64,000 bases of DNA from Pseudomonas capsici (GCF_017165765.1 NZ_JAFGZD010000008.1:62001-126000), one strand, 5' to 3'; positions 1-10,081 are shown, counted from the stretch's first letter. Notes: generated by a model from the letters alone, not told the origin. A program made the numbers and translations.

Positions 1-83
1 TCGATGCGGTAGAGGTTGACGCCATCCAGCGAAGGCGGCTGATTGGTCACCTGATGGGTTTCGGCGAACTGATGCAGGTTCAT
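1..83 (-). CDS. Acyl-CoA dehydrogenase, AidB/isovaleryl-type (N-terminal fragment)
   Basis: Only the first 27 codons are inside the window; the gene runs off the left edge. The ATG is at 83-81 and the peptide begins MNLHQFAETHQVTNQPPSLD. This resembles the start of AidB-like acyl-CoA dehydrogenases, which typically open with a T-H-x-V-x-N-Q-P-P motif. AidB-type proteins are FAD enzymes linked in E. coli to the adaptive response to alkylation. The family call rests on this short motif alone. Alkylation-repair genes lie about 4 kb away, but the two loci are not contiguous. Confidence 0.5.
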   Translation of the reverse strand, partial: MNLHQFAETHQVTNQPPSLDGVNLYRI

Positions 84-195
84 GAGTGGCCTCCTGTCTG
101 CGGGCGCCCGGAGCGCCATTTGCAGCAGTGAACCACGCAGTTGCGGCTTTAAACAGTGCCGTTCGTGCCGAATGATCGGGGCTTTTTCCCGCGCC

Positions 196-2184
196 TCAGA
201 TGCCCCACTGAGCTTTGGCAGCCGGAGCCCTGCGCACGGCGCCCGGTATGGCCATCAGCAGAGGCAGGCTCAGGGTGAAACAACTGCCCTTGCCCGGCTC
301 GGAACGATGGCTCAGGCTCCCGCCCTGCAACTCCACCAGTTGTCGGCAGATCGCCAGACCGATTCCCAGCCCGCCATACTCACGCGTCATGGAACCATCG
401 ACCTGGAAGAAACGCTGATACAAGGTCGCGTCATCCAGTTGGCTGAATCCTATACCGGTATCCATCACCTCGACCCGCAGCAACAGGACGTCGTTGTCAT
501 GCTGTTGAGACATGGCGCGCACCTTGACCCCGCCCCGCTTGGTGAACTTGATTGCATTGTCCAGCAGGCATTCGAGGCACTGGTACAGCTTGTGGACATC
601 GCCACGCACGCTTTCCGGCATTTGCTCGTCCAGCTCGAATGTCAACTCCAGGCCCTTGGCCTGCGCTGCGCCGCGAAAGCGGTCACGCAATTGCTCGAAC
701 AGACCGCACGTATCGAAGGCATCGCTTTCGGCATACAGCACGCCGGCCTGAAGCTCGGTCAGGGTCAGGATGCCGTTGATCATGCTCATCATGTCCTGAG
801 CGGAGGCAGCAGCCGTCTGCTGATACATCTCCAGCTCGCCGTCCATCGGCACGGTCTGCATCAGTTCCAGCGAACCGATGACCCCATTCATCGGCGTTCG
901 CAGCTCATGGGTCAGCGTGGCCAGAAACTCGTCCTTGAGCCGGTTACTGGTGGCCAGTTGGTGGTTCAGGCGCTCCATGTCCTTGCCGGCTTCGAGCAGG
1001 GTCTGGGCCTGTTGCTCGCGGATATGGTTGACCCGGTCAGCCAGGGCCAGCGACAGGAATGCCATTTCCAGTACCGAACTGATCTGGCTGGCATACAGGC
1101 TGAGGAAGGTATTGGGGATATACCCGAAAAGCATGGCGGCGTTGACCAGCCCGCCTATCAGAAACACAACCCAGGCGACCAGGAAGTAGCGAGCGATTCG
1201 CACGCCCTTGAGCACCGCCGTAATACCGGTTGTCAACATCGCCAGGAAACACGCCAGCACCAGCATCGTTACGCTGCGCAATGCCAGGCCGTAATTGGCG
1301 AACAGGGCCAGCAGCATTGCCACCACGGCACCGGCCATCACGGCAATCAGCATGAAATCCAGCCAGCGCGCCAAGGCTCTGGTCTGCAGAAAGCTGCGTG
1401 AAAACTGGCTGACGAAAAACACCGAGATCGCCATCAACAAGGGCGTAGCGGTGTTGGCCCACACAGGGCTGTTCGGCCAGAGGTATTCGATGGCGACGCC
1501 ATTGATCGATAGCTGATAGAGGCCGAACGAGGCGATATACAGGATGTAATACAGATAGCCGGGGTCGCGCACGCTGATGTAGATGAACAGGTTGTAGACC
1601 AGCATGCCCATCAACACGCCATAGATCAGCCCGAGGATATAGACCTTGGCGGGCTGTTCTTCCATGTAGGCATGACTGGCCCACAGATTGAGCGGTGCCT
1701 GGATCGGTCCCTGGCTGGCGATGCGCATATAGACAGTGATCGGCTTGTTCGGGGGAAGGTCTACCCCGAACACGAAGTTGCCCTGTTTCACGTCGCGACT
1801 TGAAAACGGCAGCATGTCACCGGTTTTCCAGGTCAGTTGATAACGCCCGTTGCCGTCCGGCAGATAGACGTCCACGTGGTCCATCGGTGGATAAGCCAGC
1901 TCCAGCAGCCAGTCAGAATGTGGAGCCCGGGGATTTGGCTTGTAGAACAGTTCGATCTTCAGCCAGAACGCCGAGCGCGAGTAACCCGCGTTGAGTGTTT
2001 CGCTGTCGAGCGCACGAAAGGCTCCGGCCTCGGAAACGACCCTGTCGATACTCGCCTTGCCACTCACGTCTTCAAAAACCTGGATCTCGCGCCCCAACGG
2101 CAGGCTGCGAATGTTTTCATCAAACTCGACGGCATGAGCCAGCAATGGAAACCAGGCAACCAGCATGATCAGCAAATAGCGCAT
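196..2184 (-). CDS. 7TM-DISM sensor histidine kinase
   Basis: The 662-residue protein starts with a cleavable-looking signal peptide (about 1-18). A periplasmic 7TMR-DISMED2-like beta domain follows (about 25-165), then seven membrane segments (about 180-385), a short coiled linker, a HisKA domain and an HATPase_c domain. The H-box is THELRTPMNG with phospho-acceptor His426. The N-box reads LLDNAIKFTK, and the G-boxes read DTGIGF and GLGIGLAICRQLVE. No receiver or Hpt domain is present, unlike RetS or LadS, so the partner regulator must be encoded elsewhere. Family knowledge suggests the periplasmic domain binds a carbohydrate-like or other extracellular signal; nothing here identifies the ligand. 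The gene is monocistronic and diverges from thiD. Confidence 0.9.
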   Translation of the reverse strand: MRYLLIMLVAWFPLLAHAVEFDENIRSLPLGREIQVFEDVSGKASIDRVVSEAGAFRALDSETLNAGYSRSAFWLKIELFYKPNPRAPHSDWLLELAYPPMDHVDVYLPDGNGRYQLTWKTGDMLPFSSRDVKQGNFVFGVDLPPNKPITVYMRIASQGPIQAPLNLWASHAYMEEQPAKVYILGLIYGVLMGMLVYNLFIYISVRDPGYLYYILYIASFGLYQLSINGVAIEYLWPNSPVWANTATPLLMAISVFFVSQFSRSFLQTRALARWLDFMLIAVMAGAVVAMLLALFANYGLALRSVTMLVLACFLAMLTTGITAVLKGVRIARYFLVAWVVFLIGGLVNAAMLFGYIPNTFLSLYASQISSVLEMAFLSLALADRVNHIREQQAQTLLEAGKDMERLNHQLATSNRLKDEFLATLTHELRTPMNGVIGSLELMQTVPMDGELEMYQQTAAASAQDMMSMINGILTLTELQAGVLYAESDAFDTCGLFEQLRDRFRGAAQAKGLELTFELDEQMPESVRGDVHKLYQCLECLLDNAIKFTKRGGVKVRAMSQQHDNDVLLLRVEVMDTGIGFSQLDDATLYQRFFQVDGSMTREYGGLGIGLAICRQLVELQGGSLSHRSEPGKGSCFTLSLPLLMAIPGAVRRAPAAKAQWGI

Positions 2185-2553
2185 AAAGCCCCAAGGTAGA
2201 ACGTCGCTGTCATTTCATCCGTTGATGACGACGCCCCGCAAATTTCTTTCCTTGAAACAGGCAATAGTTCAAAACAGACAGGTCAGTGTATGGACCTTGC
2301 TTACGCCGATACACCTGACTCTGGTATCAAAGAGTCACCAGAGACAAAAAAGGTTTTCACGAATATCCAAGCATAGCGGTTAATGGCCTTTAGTCACTAT
2401 TGCTTGAAAATAAAAGCAACGGCTCTATCTCGGCACTCGCAGGGCAAACTCAAATATTTCTGTCTTGAAAGCATCGTTAAACTTTCACCTTCGCCCAGAA
2501 AAAAACTGAACGACCGGCAGTCCGGGAAAGGTTTAGTGATAAGCTCGCGCACC
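2185..2553. other. Divergent intergenic region between histidine kinase and thiD
   Basis: This 369-bp gap should contain the promoters of the two divergent genes. A small inverted repeat, CTCTGGT and ACCAGAG, lies at 2319-2343. I looked for a TPP riboswitch (conserved CTGAGA and ACCTGATCTGG-like blocks) upstream of thiD and do not see one. In-frame codons upstream of the chosen thiD start exist but have no thiD-like sequence. No other gene is supported. Confidence 0.5.
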
Positions 2554-3351
2554 ATGAATATCTATAGCTCCCGTCCCGTAGTCCTCTGCCTCAGCGGCCA
2601 CGATCCCAGCGGTGGTGCCGGCCTGCAGGCGGATATCGAAGCTCTGCTCGCCCAAGGCTGCCATGCTGCTGCGGCCGTGACAGCCCTGACCGTTCAGGAC
2701 ACGGTCAATGTCAGCGACTTTCGCGTGCTTGATCGTGAATGGGTCCTGGCCCAAGCCAACGCGGTCTTCAATGATTCGAGCGTAGCAGCAGTCAAGCTGG
2801 GCATGCTGGGTTCACTGGAAATGGTCGACACCGTTGCCCAACTGCTGACGGCGCATCCCGATCTGCCTGTGGTCTGCGACCCGGTCCTGCGCGCTGGCGG
2901 CGGTGGCCGACTGGGCAAGGACGAAGTCGGTTACGCAATGCGTGAGCGCCTGCTGCCCCTGTCGACGATTGCCACTCCCAACCTGCCCGAAGCCCGCATC
3001 CTGGCCGAGCTGCCCGAAGGCACTGCCGACGAATGTGCGCAAAAACTGCTGCCATTCTGTGAAAACCTGCTGATTACCGGCGGGCATGGCGACGAACAGC
3101 AAGTGCACAACCGCCTCTACACCCGCAGTGGTCAGGCCCATACCTTTATCTGTCAACGCCTGCCCGGCAGCTATCACGGTTCGGGGTGCACGCTGGCCAG
3201 TGCCCTGGCCGGACGGCTGGCTCAGGGAGAAGCGCTGGTCAGCGCGGTGCAAACGGCGCTGGATTACACCTGGCGAACGTTGCGCGACGCAGAGCAACTG
3301 GGCAAGGGACAATTCGTGCCTCGCCGTCTGCCACTGGATTTTGGTTCGTAA
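2554..3351 (+). CDS. thiD: Hydroxymethylpyrimidine (phosphate) kinase ThiD
   Basis: The 265-residue protein is a ribokinase-fold kinase that phosphorylates HMP and then HMP-P to HMP-PP, the pyrimidine half of thiamine. The N-terminal [20 protein letters not shown] is the ThiD signature. The C-terminal [18 protein letters not shown] carries the anion-hole GSGC motif. An open frame extends about 170 bp further upstream, but family homology begins at the ATG at 2554 ([10 protein letters not shown]). thiE follows 23 bp downstream, so the two enzymes that join at thiamine phosphate formation are made together. Confidence 0.93.
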   Translation: MNIYSSRPVVLCLSGHDPSGGAGLQADIEALLAQGCHAAAAVTALTVQDTVNVSDFRVLDREWVLAQANAVFNDSSVAAVKLGMLGSLEMVDTVAQLLTAHPDLPVVCDPVLRAGGGGRLGKDEVGYAMRERLLPLSTIATPNLPEARILAELPEGTADECAQKLLPFCENLLITGGHGDEQQVHNRLYTRSGQAHTFICQRLPGSYHGSGCTLASALAGRLAQGEALVSAVQTALDYTWRTLRDAEQLGKGQFVPRRLPLDFGS

Positions 3352-3374
3352 CGCCCAGCCATGAGGCTCATTCG

Positions 3375-3998
3375 ATGAAACTACGTGGCCTGTATGCCAT
3401 TACCGACAGCACCTTGCTGGCCGGTAAATTCCTGCCTTACGTTCAGGCCGCCCTCGAAGGCGGCGTGACCTTGCTGCAATACCGGGACAAGACCGGCGAC
3501 GAATCCCGTCGCCTGCGCGAAGCCAGCGAACTGCTCAAGCTGTGCGAGCAGTACAAGACCCGGTTGATCATCAACGACGATGCCGAACTGGCAGCCCGCT
3601 TGGGCGTCGGGGTTCATCTTGGGCAAACCGATGGCTCGCTGCCGGATGCCAGAGCGCTGCTGGGGCATAAGGCGATTGTTGGCGCGACGTGCCACGGCAG
3701 GCTTGAACTGGCTGAAAAGGCCAAGGCAGACGGTGCCACCTATGTAGCATTCGGGCGTTTTTTCAACTCCCAGACCAAACCCGATGCGCCCGCCGTGCCT
3801 TTCGACCTGCTGGATCAGGTACGTGCCAAAGTCTCGTTACCCATTGCCGTGATTGGCGGCATTACCGTGGAGAACGCACCGCAACTGGTGGCCCATGGCG
3901 CTGATCTGCTGGCAGTGGTTCATGGGTTGTTTGGAGCCGAAAATACACAGGAGGTCACACGGCGGGCGAAAGCGTTCAATGCGCTTTTTCGCGAATGA
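3375..3998 (+). CDS. thiE: Thiamine-phosphate synthase ThiE
   Basis: The 207-residue TIM-barrel enzyme couples HMP-PP with HET-P to form thiamine monophosphate. Visible family motifs are [11 protein letters not shown] (substrate lysine region), [33 protein letters not shown] and VIGGITVEN. The start at [10 protein letters not shown] matches usual ThiE N-termini; longer upstream codons overlap thiD out of frame and are ignored. It is the second gene of a thiD-thiE operon and the last gene before a REP-like hairpin and the convergent ogt. Confidence 0.93.
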   Translation: MKLRGLYAITDSTLLAGKFLPYVQAALEGGVTLLQYRDKTGDESRRLREASELLKLCEQYKTRLIINDDAELAARLGVGVHLGQTDGSLPDARALLGHKAIVGATCHGRLELAEKAKADGATYVAFGRFFNSQTKPDAPAVPFDLLDQVRAKVSLPIAVIGGITVENAPQLVAHGADLLAVVHGLFGAENTQEVTRRAKAFNALFRE

Positions 3999-4009
3999 TT
4001 GGCCCGAAG

Positions 4010-4054
4010 TGTGAGGCCGCTTGACCCTGTCGCGAGCAAGCGCCCTCCCACACT
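4010..4054. repeat. Imperfect REP-like hairpin between thiE and ogt
   Basis: The arms GTGTGAGGCCGCTTG and CAAGCGCCCTCCCACAC pair imperfectly around a 13-base spacer. The sequence resembles the GTGGGAGGGCGCTTGCTCGCGA repeats common in Pseudomonas. It lies between two convergent genes and could also act as a bidirectional terminator, although it has no clear T-run. Confidence 0.5.
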
Positions 4055-4079
4055 GGGAAAATCACTTCAAACCCGTCTT

Positions 4080-4601
4080 CTAAACGACCCCGATCACCTT
4101 GAGTTCGAAATCAGGCATGCCATTGGCATTTTCCAGCGCCAGTAACGCTCGCTTGCGATCAACACCACCGGCATAACCGGTCAGATCCCCTCCCGCACCA
4201 ATGACCCGATGACACGGCACGATGATCGAAATCGGGTTCTTGCCGTTGGCCGTACCGACTGCGCGAGAGTGTCCGGGGCTCAGGCCCATTTTCCGGGCCA
4301 TCGCGCCGTAGGACAGCACTTCGCCATAAGGAATCCGCGCCAGTTCGCGCCACACCTGCTCCTGAAAGGAAGTGCCCCGCAACCGCAGCGGCACCTCGAA
4401 GACACGACGCTGGCCACTGAAGAACTCGGTCAGTTGCTCCTGCGCCTGACGAATCACCCGGGGGACGGCATGATCGTTGGGCAGCAGCACCAGTTGCGGA
4501 AAGTATTTCTGGCCGACGAAGTACACACCGGTCAGCGCATCGTCCTCGGCTCGCAGGGCGACATCGCCCAGCGGACTTGAAAGCAGATAGCCATGAATCA
4601 T
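4080..4601 (-). CDS. ogt: Methylated-DNA--[protein]-cysteine S-methyltransferase
   Basis: The 173-residue protein directly reverses O6-methylguanine by transferring the methyl group to its own cysteine. The active-site motif IIVPCHRVIGAGGDLTGYAGG is intact apart from normal variation, and the upstream Arg-finger helix region (YGEVLSYGAMARKMG) is typical. The length suits Ogt-type stand-alone enzymes. Its ATG (4601-4599) overlaps the TGA of the upstream Ada/AlkA gene by four bases, which implies translational coupling. The pair would handle both O6-alkyl and N-alkyl base damage. Confidence 0.93.
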   Translation of the reverse strand: MIHGYLLSSPLGDVALRAEDDALTGVYFVGQKYFPQLVLLPNDHAVPRVIRQAQEQLTEFFSGQRRVFEVPLRLRGTSFQEQVWRELARIPYGEVLSYGAMARKMGLSPGHSRAVGTANGKNPISIIVPCHRVIGAGGDLTGYAGGVDRKRALLALENANGMPDFELKVIGVV

Positions 4602-6043
4602 TTTTTGGCCTCCTCACGTTGACGCCAGACATGCACCGTAGCGTAAGCACGCCAGGGTGCCCACTGACTGGCATATTCATTGAGCTGGGCGACCGTTGCA
4701 CAGCCTAGATGTTTTTTAAGCACCGCATCGCCTTCGGGAAAAGCATTGGGCCAGCCCAGGGCACGCATGGCGATATATTGCACGGTCCATTCACCGATGC
4801 CGCGAATATGCCGCAAGGCCGACAGGGTTTCATCCAGAGGCACCAGCGGTTCGAGGATGATGCGCCCTGCCGCCACTTCCTGCGCCACAGCGATAATGGC
4901 TTCGGCACGAATACGGATGATACCCGTGGCAATCAGGTCTTCCGGAGACAGGCCGGCAATCGCCTCCGCTGTCGGAAACGCATGCCGCAGTCCGAAAGGA
5001 GCTTCATCCACCGCCGTACCGAAACGCTCGGCGATACGTCCCAGAATCAACCGGGCCTGAGTCACCGATATCTGCTGGCCAACCACCGCCCGAACCGCGA
5101 TCTCGAAACCATCGAATGCTCCCGGTACGCGCATGCCCGGCAACCCGCCAATCAGCGGCCCGAGATGAGCATCCACCAGATCAGGCCGACAGCCAGTGTC
5201 GAACACCCGCCGCACACGCCCCAATACCTGAGCGATACCCGACTGAAGAGAGGCCGACACCGTCACTACCAGGGCATGGCGCAATGGCGCATGACTGACT
5301 GTCAGCCAGCCGGCCAGCAGGCGCCCCGCATGCTCGACGGTGATCACCCGGGTATAGGACTCGTCATCCACATGTTCGACCCCGACAATGCAACGATGGG
5401 CCAGAAACTCCAGCACGCCCGCCCATGAAAAAGGCGGCCGGTAAGACAACTCGAAACGCATGCTGGCCTCACCGCAGCGGTTCGTTGCCTTTCTCAAGCG
5501 CAACGGGTTGAGGCCATAACGCGCCTGAAAGACATCATTGAAACGCCTGACACTGCCAAACCCGGAAGCCAGCGCCACTTCAGCCATGGACATGCCCGTA
5601 TCGGTCAACAGACGCTTGGCGATCAGCAGCCGCTGGGTCTGGGAATAATCGATCATCGACACACCAAACTCGGCCTCGAAAATCCGCCGCAGGTGCCGCG
5701 AAGTCACGCCGACCCGATCAGCCAGGACATCGAGGCTTCTGCCACTCAGAAAGCCCTCCTCTATCAATCGTGCGGCAGCCTGAGCCAGCCGACTGGAGAC
5801 ATCCAGCAAGCCATGGCCCGGTGCCAGTTCAGGACGGCAGCGCAGGCACGGACGAAAACCCGCCTGCTCGGCAGCCGCCGCCGTTGCATAGAAACTGCAG
5901 TTTCTGGCCAGTGGCGCACGTACCGGGCACATGGGCCGGCAATAGATTCCGGTGGTCGAGACGCCCATGAAAAACCAGCCGTCAAAACGGCGGTCCCGGG
6001 CGACAAAGGCCGCATAGCACACATCAGGATCGAGAGTTTTCAT
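4598..6043 (-). CDS. alkA: Ada/AlkA fusion: methylphosphotriester sensor, AraC HTH and 3-methyladenine glycosylase
   Basis: The 481-residue protein has three parts. An Ada-type zinc domain (about 1-85) has the four cysteines in YCRPMC and RPCLRC. An AraC-type double HTH follows (about 90-190). The C-terminal part is an AlkA N-terminal-like plus HhH-GPD glycosylase domain, with the helix-hairpin-helix HIRGIGEWTVQYIAMRALG and its following Asp in FPEGD. Family knowledge says the zinc Cys takes a methyl from phosphotriesters and turns the AraC part into an activator; here the same chain also removes 3-methyladenine. The ATG at 6043 (MKTLDPDVCY) was chosen because homology starts there; 25 upstream codons are open but unlike the family. 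It is the first gene of a two-gene operon with ogt. Confidence 0.9.
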   Translation of the reverse strand: MKTLDPDVCYAAFVARDRRFDGWFFMGVSTTGIYCRPMCPVRAPLARNCSFYATAAAAEQAGFRPCLRCRPELAPGHGLLDVSSRLAQAAARLIEEGFLSGRSLDVLADRVGVTSRHLRRIFEAEFGVSMIDYSQTQRLLIAKRLLTDTGMSMAEVALASGFGSVRRFNDVFQARYGLNPLRLRKATNRCGEASMRFELSYRPPFSWAGVLEFLAHRCIVGVEHVDDESYTRVITVEHAGRLLAGWLTVSHAPLRHALVVTVSASLQSGIAQVLGRVRRVFDTGCRPDLVDAHLGPLIGGLPGMRVPGAFDGFEIAVRAVVGQQISVTQARLILGRIAERFGTAVDEAPFGLRHAFPTAEAIAGLSPEDLIATGIIRIRAEAIIAVAQEVAAGRIILEPLVPLDETLSALRHIRGIGEWTVQYIAMRALGWPNAFPEGDAVLKKHLGCATVAQLNEYASQWAPWRAYATVHVWRQREEAKK

Positions 6044-6235
6044 GAAGCTGACCCTACTCCAGCGCCGGGAAAAAGTCTGGCTGAATTCGGACATGTGCAT
6101 CCGGCAGCCATGTGGCATTTGCTATAGTGCGGCTCCCTACGCCTTCCGGCCTCGTGACGTCACCGAAGCAGCCATGCACAGAGCTGCACACTCAGCGTAG
6201 AAACGACTTCCCGGTTCAAAAGCAGAGACCCGATC

Positions 6236-7519
6236 ATGTCCCGTTCCGAAACACTCTTCGCCAACGCCCAGAAACACATCCCCGGTGGTGTCAACTCGCC
6301 GGTCCGCGCTTTCAAGAGCGTTGGCGGTACGCCCCTGTTCTTCAAACATGCTGCTGGCGCTTACGTGACTGACGAAGACGACAAGCGCTATGTCGATTAC
6401 GTCGGTTCCTGGGGCCCGATGATTCTGGGCCATAGCCACCCGCAAGTACTCGAGGCCGTACGCAGCCAGCTGGAACACGGTCTGTCCTATGGCGCACCGA
6501 CCGCCATGGAGACCGAGATGGCCGATCTGGTCTGCTCCCTGGTGCCCTCCATGGAAATGGTGCGCATGGTCAGCTCCGGCACCGAAGCGACCATGAGCGC
6601 GATTCGCCTGGCCCGCGGCTACACCGGCCGCGACAGCATCATCAAGTTCGAGGGCTGCTACCACGGCCACTCCGACAGCCTGCTGGTCAAGGCCGGTTCC
6701 GGCGCACTGACTCTGGGCGTGCCCAGCTCGCCCGGCGTTCCGGCCGCTTTCGCCAAACACACCCTGACCGTGCCGTTCAACGACCTGGAGGCCGTCCGCC
6801 AACTGCTGGCCGATGTCGGTCAGGAAGTGGCGTGCATCATCGTCGAACCGGTCGCGGGCAACATGAACTGCGTTCCGCCTGCACCGGGCTACCTGCAAGG
6901 CCTGCGCGACCTGTGCGACGAACATGGCGTGGTGTTGATCTTCGACGAAGTGATGACCGGTTTTCGTGTGGCACTCGGCGGCGCCCAGGCTTACTACGGC
7001 GTTACACCGGACCTGAGCACTTTCGGCAAGATCATTGGCGGCGGCATGCCGGTGGGCTGCTTTGGCGGCAAGCGCGAAATCATGTCGCATATCGCGCCGC
7101 TGGGACCGGTCTATCAGGCCGGTACGCTGTCGGGCAACCCGCTGGCCATGGCCGCCGGCCTCACCACCCTGCGCCTGATCAGCCGCGAAGGCTTCCACGA
7201 TGAGCTGAGCGACTACACTCGCCGCCTGCTCGAAGGCCTGCAACAACGTGCCGACGCAGCGGGTATCCCGTTCGTGACCACTCAGGCGGGTGGCATGTTT
7301 GGTCTGTATTTCAGTGATGCCAGGGAAATCGTGACCTTCCAGGACGTCATGAGCAGCGATGCAGACCGCTTCAAACGCTTCTTCCACCTGATGCTCGAAG
7401 ACGGTGTGTACCTGGCGCCAAGCGCATTCGAAGCAGGTTTCACCTCCATCGCCCATGGCGAAACCGAGCTGAAACTGACCCTCGATGCTGCCGAAAAAGC
7501 GTTCGCTGCGCTGAAATAA
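6236..7519 (+). CDS. hemL: Glutamate-1-semialdehyde 2,1-aminomutase HemL
   Basis: The 427-residue PLP-dependent enzyme converts glutamate-1-semialdehyde to 5-aminolevulinate, the first committed tetrapyrrole precursor in the C5 pathway. The PLP lysine lies in [17 protein letters not shown]. The N-terminus [20 protein letters not shown] and the motif [11 protein letters not shown] are typical, and the length matches the family. It is a single-gene unit followed immediately by a perfect REP palindrome that may end the transcript. Confidence 0.96.
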   Translation: MSRSETLFANAQKHIPGGVNSPVRAFKSVGGTPLFFKHAAGAYVTDEDDKRYVDYVGSWGPMILGHSHPQVLEAVRSQLEHGLSYGAPTAMETEMADLVCSLVPSMEMVRMVSSGTEATMSAIRLARGYTGRDSIIKFEGCYHGHSDSLLVKAGSGALTLGVPSSPGVPAAFAKHTLTVPFNDLEAVRQLLADVGQEVACIIVEPVAGNMNCVPPAPGYLQGLRDLCDEHGVVLIFDEVMTGFRVALGGAQAYYGVTPDLSTFGKIIGGGMPVGCFGGKREIMSHIAPLGPVYQAGTLSGNPLAMAAGLTTLRLISREGFHDELSDYTRRLLEGLQQRADAAGIPFVTTQAGGMFGLYFSDAREIVTFQDVMSSDADRFKRFFHLMLEDGVYLAPSAFEAGFTSIAHGETELKLTLDAAEKAFAALK

Positions 7520-7528
7520 GCTAATGTA

Positions 7529-7560
7529 GGAGCGAATTCATTCGCGAATGAATTCGCTCC
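7529..7560. repeat. REP palindrome, perfect 32-bp inverted repeat
   Basis: The half-site GGAGCGAATTCATTCG is followed directly by its exact reverse complement, with no loop. It sits 10 bp after the hemL stop. The same core recurs at 10082-10137, 35628-35670 and 44561-44613, so this is an interspersed REP family rather than a one-off terminator. Confidence 0.85.
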
Positions 7561-7708
7561 CACGGGTTTGAACCCCATAAATCGGGCCCGTGCAGCAGAA
7601 AAGCCGTAAAGACTTTGTAAGGTTGGCCCTGCTTATTTCATAATGGCCAGCCAGCACGTTTCGCTGGACGGGTACGCCCGCACCTTTTTCAGAGGTAAGT
7701 CGACTCCC

Positions 7709-8257
7709 ATGAACCGCACCGGCCGCACCCTTGCATTGGGCTGCCTGTTGCTTGTCTATCCCCTGCTGACCAATGCAGGTGGCAACTCGTTGTTAATCCC
7801 AGCGGTGGGTCGTTGCACCCTCAATACTCAGCCCGAGAATCTTCCGGCTGCGCTTTCGGCATGCCAGCAGGCAGCACAATCGGGGGATGCACAAGCGCAA
7901 TACGAGCTGGGCGAGTTCTATTACGAGGGGCAGAACACTCCTCGCGACCTGCCACAGGCGCTGAACTTTTTCGAGCAGGCATCGTTGCAGGGGCATGCGC
8001 AGGCGCAGTATCAGCTGGGCTTGATGTTTGCTCGCGGCGAAGGTGTGCAGGCCAATAACATTCAGGCGTATATCGTGCTGAAGATGGCTGCGGTCAATGG
8101 TTCGGAAGAAGCGCTGGATGCGGCGGACGAAGTGTCGGCCAAGATGAAGCGCGACGAACTGGAAGTCGCGACCCAGGTACTGGGCCAGATCTTCCGCAAA
8201 TACCTGATGGAACTGCAGACCGCCGAAGGGCGGAGCCCGTTCTCGCCTCTGCCCTGA
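7709..8257 (+). CDS. Sel1-repeat exported protein
   Basis: The 182-residue protein has a signal peptide (about 1-22, MNRTGRTLALGCLLLVYPLL) and at least two Sel1/TPR-like units. These are centred on AQAQYELGEFYYEGQNTPRD and AQAQYQLGLMFARGEGVQAN. Sel1 repeats form helical solenoids for protein contacts, so a periplasmic adaptor role is likely but the partner is unknown. The ATG at 7709 was preferred over an upstream one at 7643 because it gives a proper signal sequence and has AGAGGTAAG upstream. The gene is monocistronic and convergent with the DUF1820 gene. Confidence 0.82.
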   Translation: MNRTGRTLALGCLLLVYPLLTNAGGNSLLIPAVGRCTLNTQPENLPAALSACQQAAQSGDAQAQYELGEFYYEGQNTPRDLPQALNFFEQASLQGHAQAQYQLGLMFARGEGVQANNIQAYIVLKMAAVNGSEEALDAADEVSAKMKRDELEVATQVLGQIFRKYLMELQTAEGRSPFSPLP

Positions 8258-8290
8258 TCGAATCGCGTCAGGGCTGACCTTCCTCGTTTT

Positions 8291-8617
8291 CTACTTTTCA
8301 GGCATCGGCATCGGAAACGGCATCACATTGCCACCTCCACGAGCCTCGCTGATCTTCGGCGTGCCCATGCGCTCGACCTCATCGATGCGCACAATCGAAT
8401 GCATCGGCACGAAACTGCGCACCACGCCCTCGAACTGCGCCTTGAGCTTTTCTTCGCTGGGGTCAACCACGACAGTCGTACGCTCACCGAAGACGAACTC
8501 TTCCACTTCCAGAAAACCCCACAGATCGCTCTGGTAGATCTGCTTGGCGTACATCTCGAAAACCTGGCCCTGGTTGAGGAAAATCACCTTGTAGATTGGA
8601 GCTTCGCGTTTGGTCAT
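8291..8617 (-). CDS. DUF1820 family protein
   Basis: This is a 108-residue protein of a small, conserved gamma-proteobacterial family of unknown function. It begins MTKREAPIYKVIFLNQGQVF. The acidic and aromatic stretch DLWGFLEVEEFVFGE and the proline-rich end (MPFPMPMPEK) are typical of the family as I know it. It has no signal peptide or membrane segment. The start at 8617 was chosen over 12 extra upstream codons by homology. The gene is divergent from miaB. Confidence 0.8.
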   Translation of the reverse strand: MTKREAPIYKVIFLNQGQVFEMYAKQIYQSDLWGFLEVEEFVFGERTTVVVDPSEEKLKAQFEGVVRSFVPMHSIVRIDEVERMGTPKISEARGGGNVMPFPMPMPEK

Positions 8618-8746
8618 AAAAGCCGGATAACGATCACAGATAAAAAAGGGCACGAACTATAGCATGTCCTCCGGACAGGCAACGCTAGGAACCGGTGAGC
8701 ATCGTCCCTATAATGCGCGGTTCTTTGAATCCGCTGATGATCACGC

Positions 8747-10075
8747 ATGGCCAAGAAGCTTTATATCGAAACCCACGGTTGCCAGATGAACGAGTACGAC
8801 AGCTCGCGCATGGTCGATCTGCTGGGCGAACATCAGGCCCTGGAAGTCACCGCACGTGCGGAAGATGCCGACGTGATCCTGCTCAATACCTGCTCGATTC
8901 GCGAGCGCGCCCAGGATCGGGTCTATTCCCAGCTGGGTCGCTGGCGTGAACTGAAACTGGCCAACCCGGAGATGGTCATCGCCGTCGGCGGCTGCGTCGC
9001 CAGTCAGGAAGGCGCGGCGATTCGTGATCGCGCACCTTACGTGGACGTGGTCTTCGGCCCGCAGACCCTGCACCGCCTGCCGGAAATGATCGACACCGCA
9101 CGCATCACCCGCCTGCCCCAGGTGGACGTGTCGTTCCCGGAAATCGAAAAATTCGACCACCTGCCCGAGCCGCGCATCGATGGCCCAAGTGCCTATGTGT
9201 CGGTGATGGAAGGCTGCAGCAAGTACTGCACGTTCTGCGTCGTGCCTTATACCCGTGGCGAAGAAGTCAGCCGCCCGTTCGATGACGTACTGGCGGAAGT
9301 CATTCATCTGGCCGAAAACGGCGTGCGTGAAATCACCCTGCTGGGCCAGAACGTCAACGGCTATCGCGGCACCACTCATGATGGCCGCGTAGCCGATCTG
9401 GCCGACCTGATCCGCGTGGTTGCGGCAGTCGACGGTATCGACCGCATCCGCTACACCACTTCGCACCCTCTGGAGTTTTCCGACAGCCTGATCCAGGCTC
9501 ACGCCGAAGTGCCGGAGCTGGTCAAACACCTGCATTTGCCCGTGCAGTCGGGTTCCGACCGCATTCTGGCGGCCATGAAGCGCAACCACACCACGCTGGA
9601 GTACAAGTCCAAGCTGCGCAAGCTCAAGGCTGCCGTGCCGGGTATCAGCATCAGTTCGGACTTCATCGTCGGCTTCCCGGGCGAAACCGAGAAAGACTTC
9701 GAGAACACCATGAAGCTGATCCAGGACGTGGGTTTCGACTTCTCGTTCTCGTTCATCTACAGCCCGCGCCCCGGTACGCCAGCCGCCGATCTGAAAGACG
9801 ACACCCCCGAAGCGCTCAAGAAAGAACGCCTGGCAGCCCTGCAACATCGCCTCAACCAGCAGGGTTTCGAGATCAGCCGACAAATGGTCGGCAGCATCCA
9901 GCGCATTCTGGTGACCGATTACTCGAAAAAGGACCCCGGCGAGCTGCAAGGGCGCACCGAAAACAACCGGATCGTCAACTTCCGCTGCGACAACCCCAAG
10001 CTGATCGGGCAATTCGCCGATGTGCACATTGACGATGCGCAGCCGCATTCCTTGCGGGGCTCGTTGTTGCAGTAA
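8747..10075 (+). CDS. miaB: tRNA (N6-isopentenyl adenosine-37-C2)-methylthiotransferase MiaB
   Basis: This 442-residue radical-SAM enzyme adds the methylthio group to i6A37 of tRNAs that read UNN codons. An N-terminal UPF0004 domain with three cluster cysteines ([27 protein letters not shown]) is followed by the radical-[11 protein letters not shown] motif. The C-terminal TRAM domain runs from about 375 to 440. The length matches E. coli MiaB. It begins the rightward run of miaB, ybeZ, ybeY, ybeX and lnt, with a REP pair separating it from ybeZ. Confidence 0.97.
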   Translation: MAKKLYIETHGCQMNEYDSSRMVDLLGEHQALEVTARAEDADVILLNTCSIRERAQDRVYSQLGRWRELKLANPEMVIAVGGCVASQEGAAIRDRAPYVDVVFGPQTLHRLPEMIDTARITRLPQVDVSFPEIEKFDHLPEPRIDGPSAYVSVMEGCSKYCTFCVVPYTRGEEVSRPFDDVLAEVIHLAENGVREITLLGQNVNGYRGTTHDGRVADLADLIRVVAAVDGIDRIRYTTSHPLEFSDSLIQAHAEVPELVKHLHLPVQSGSDRILAAMKRNHTTLEYKSKLRKLKAAVPGISISSDFIVGFPGETEKDFENTMKLIQDVGFDFSFSFIYSPRPGTPAADLKDDTPEALKKERLAALQHRLNQQGFEISRQMVGSIQRILVTDYSKKDPGELQGRTENNRIVNFRCDNPKLIGQFADVHIDDAQPHSLRGSLLQ

Positions 10076-10081
10076 CGTTTT

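Noticed and set aside
2185..2553. TPP riboswitch upstream of thiD
   Set aside because: The conserved thi-box blocks are not found; in Pseudomonas the riboswitch usually precedes thiC, which is not here.
6137..7456. Leftward 439-codon open frame opposite hemL, and similar frames opposite miaB and the histidine kinase
   Set aside because: They are antisense frames of well-identified genes with no recognisable domains.
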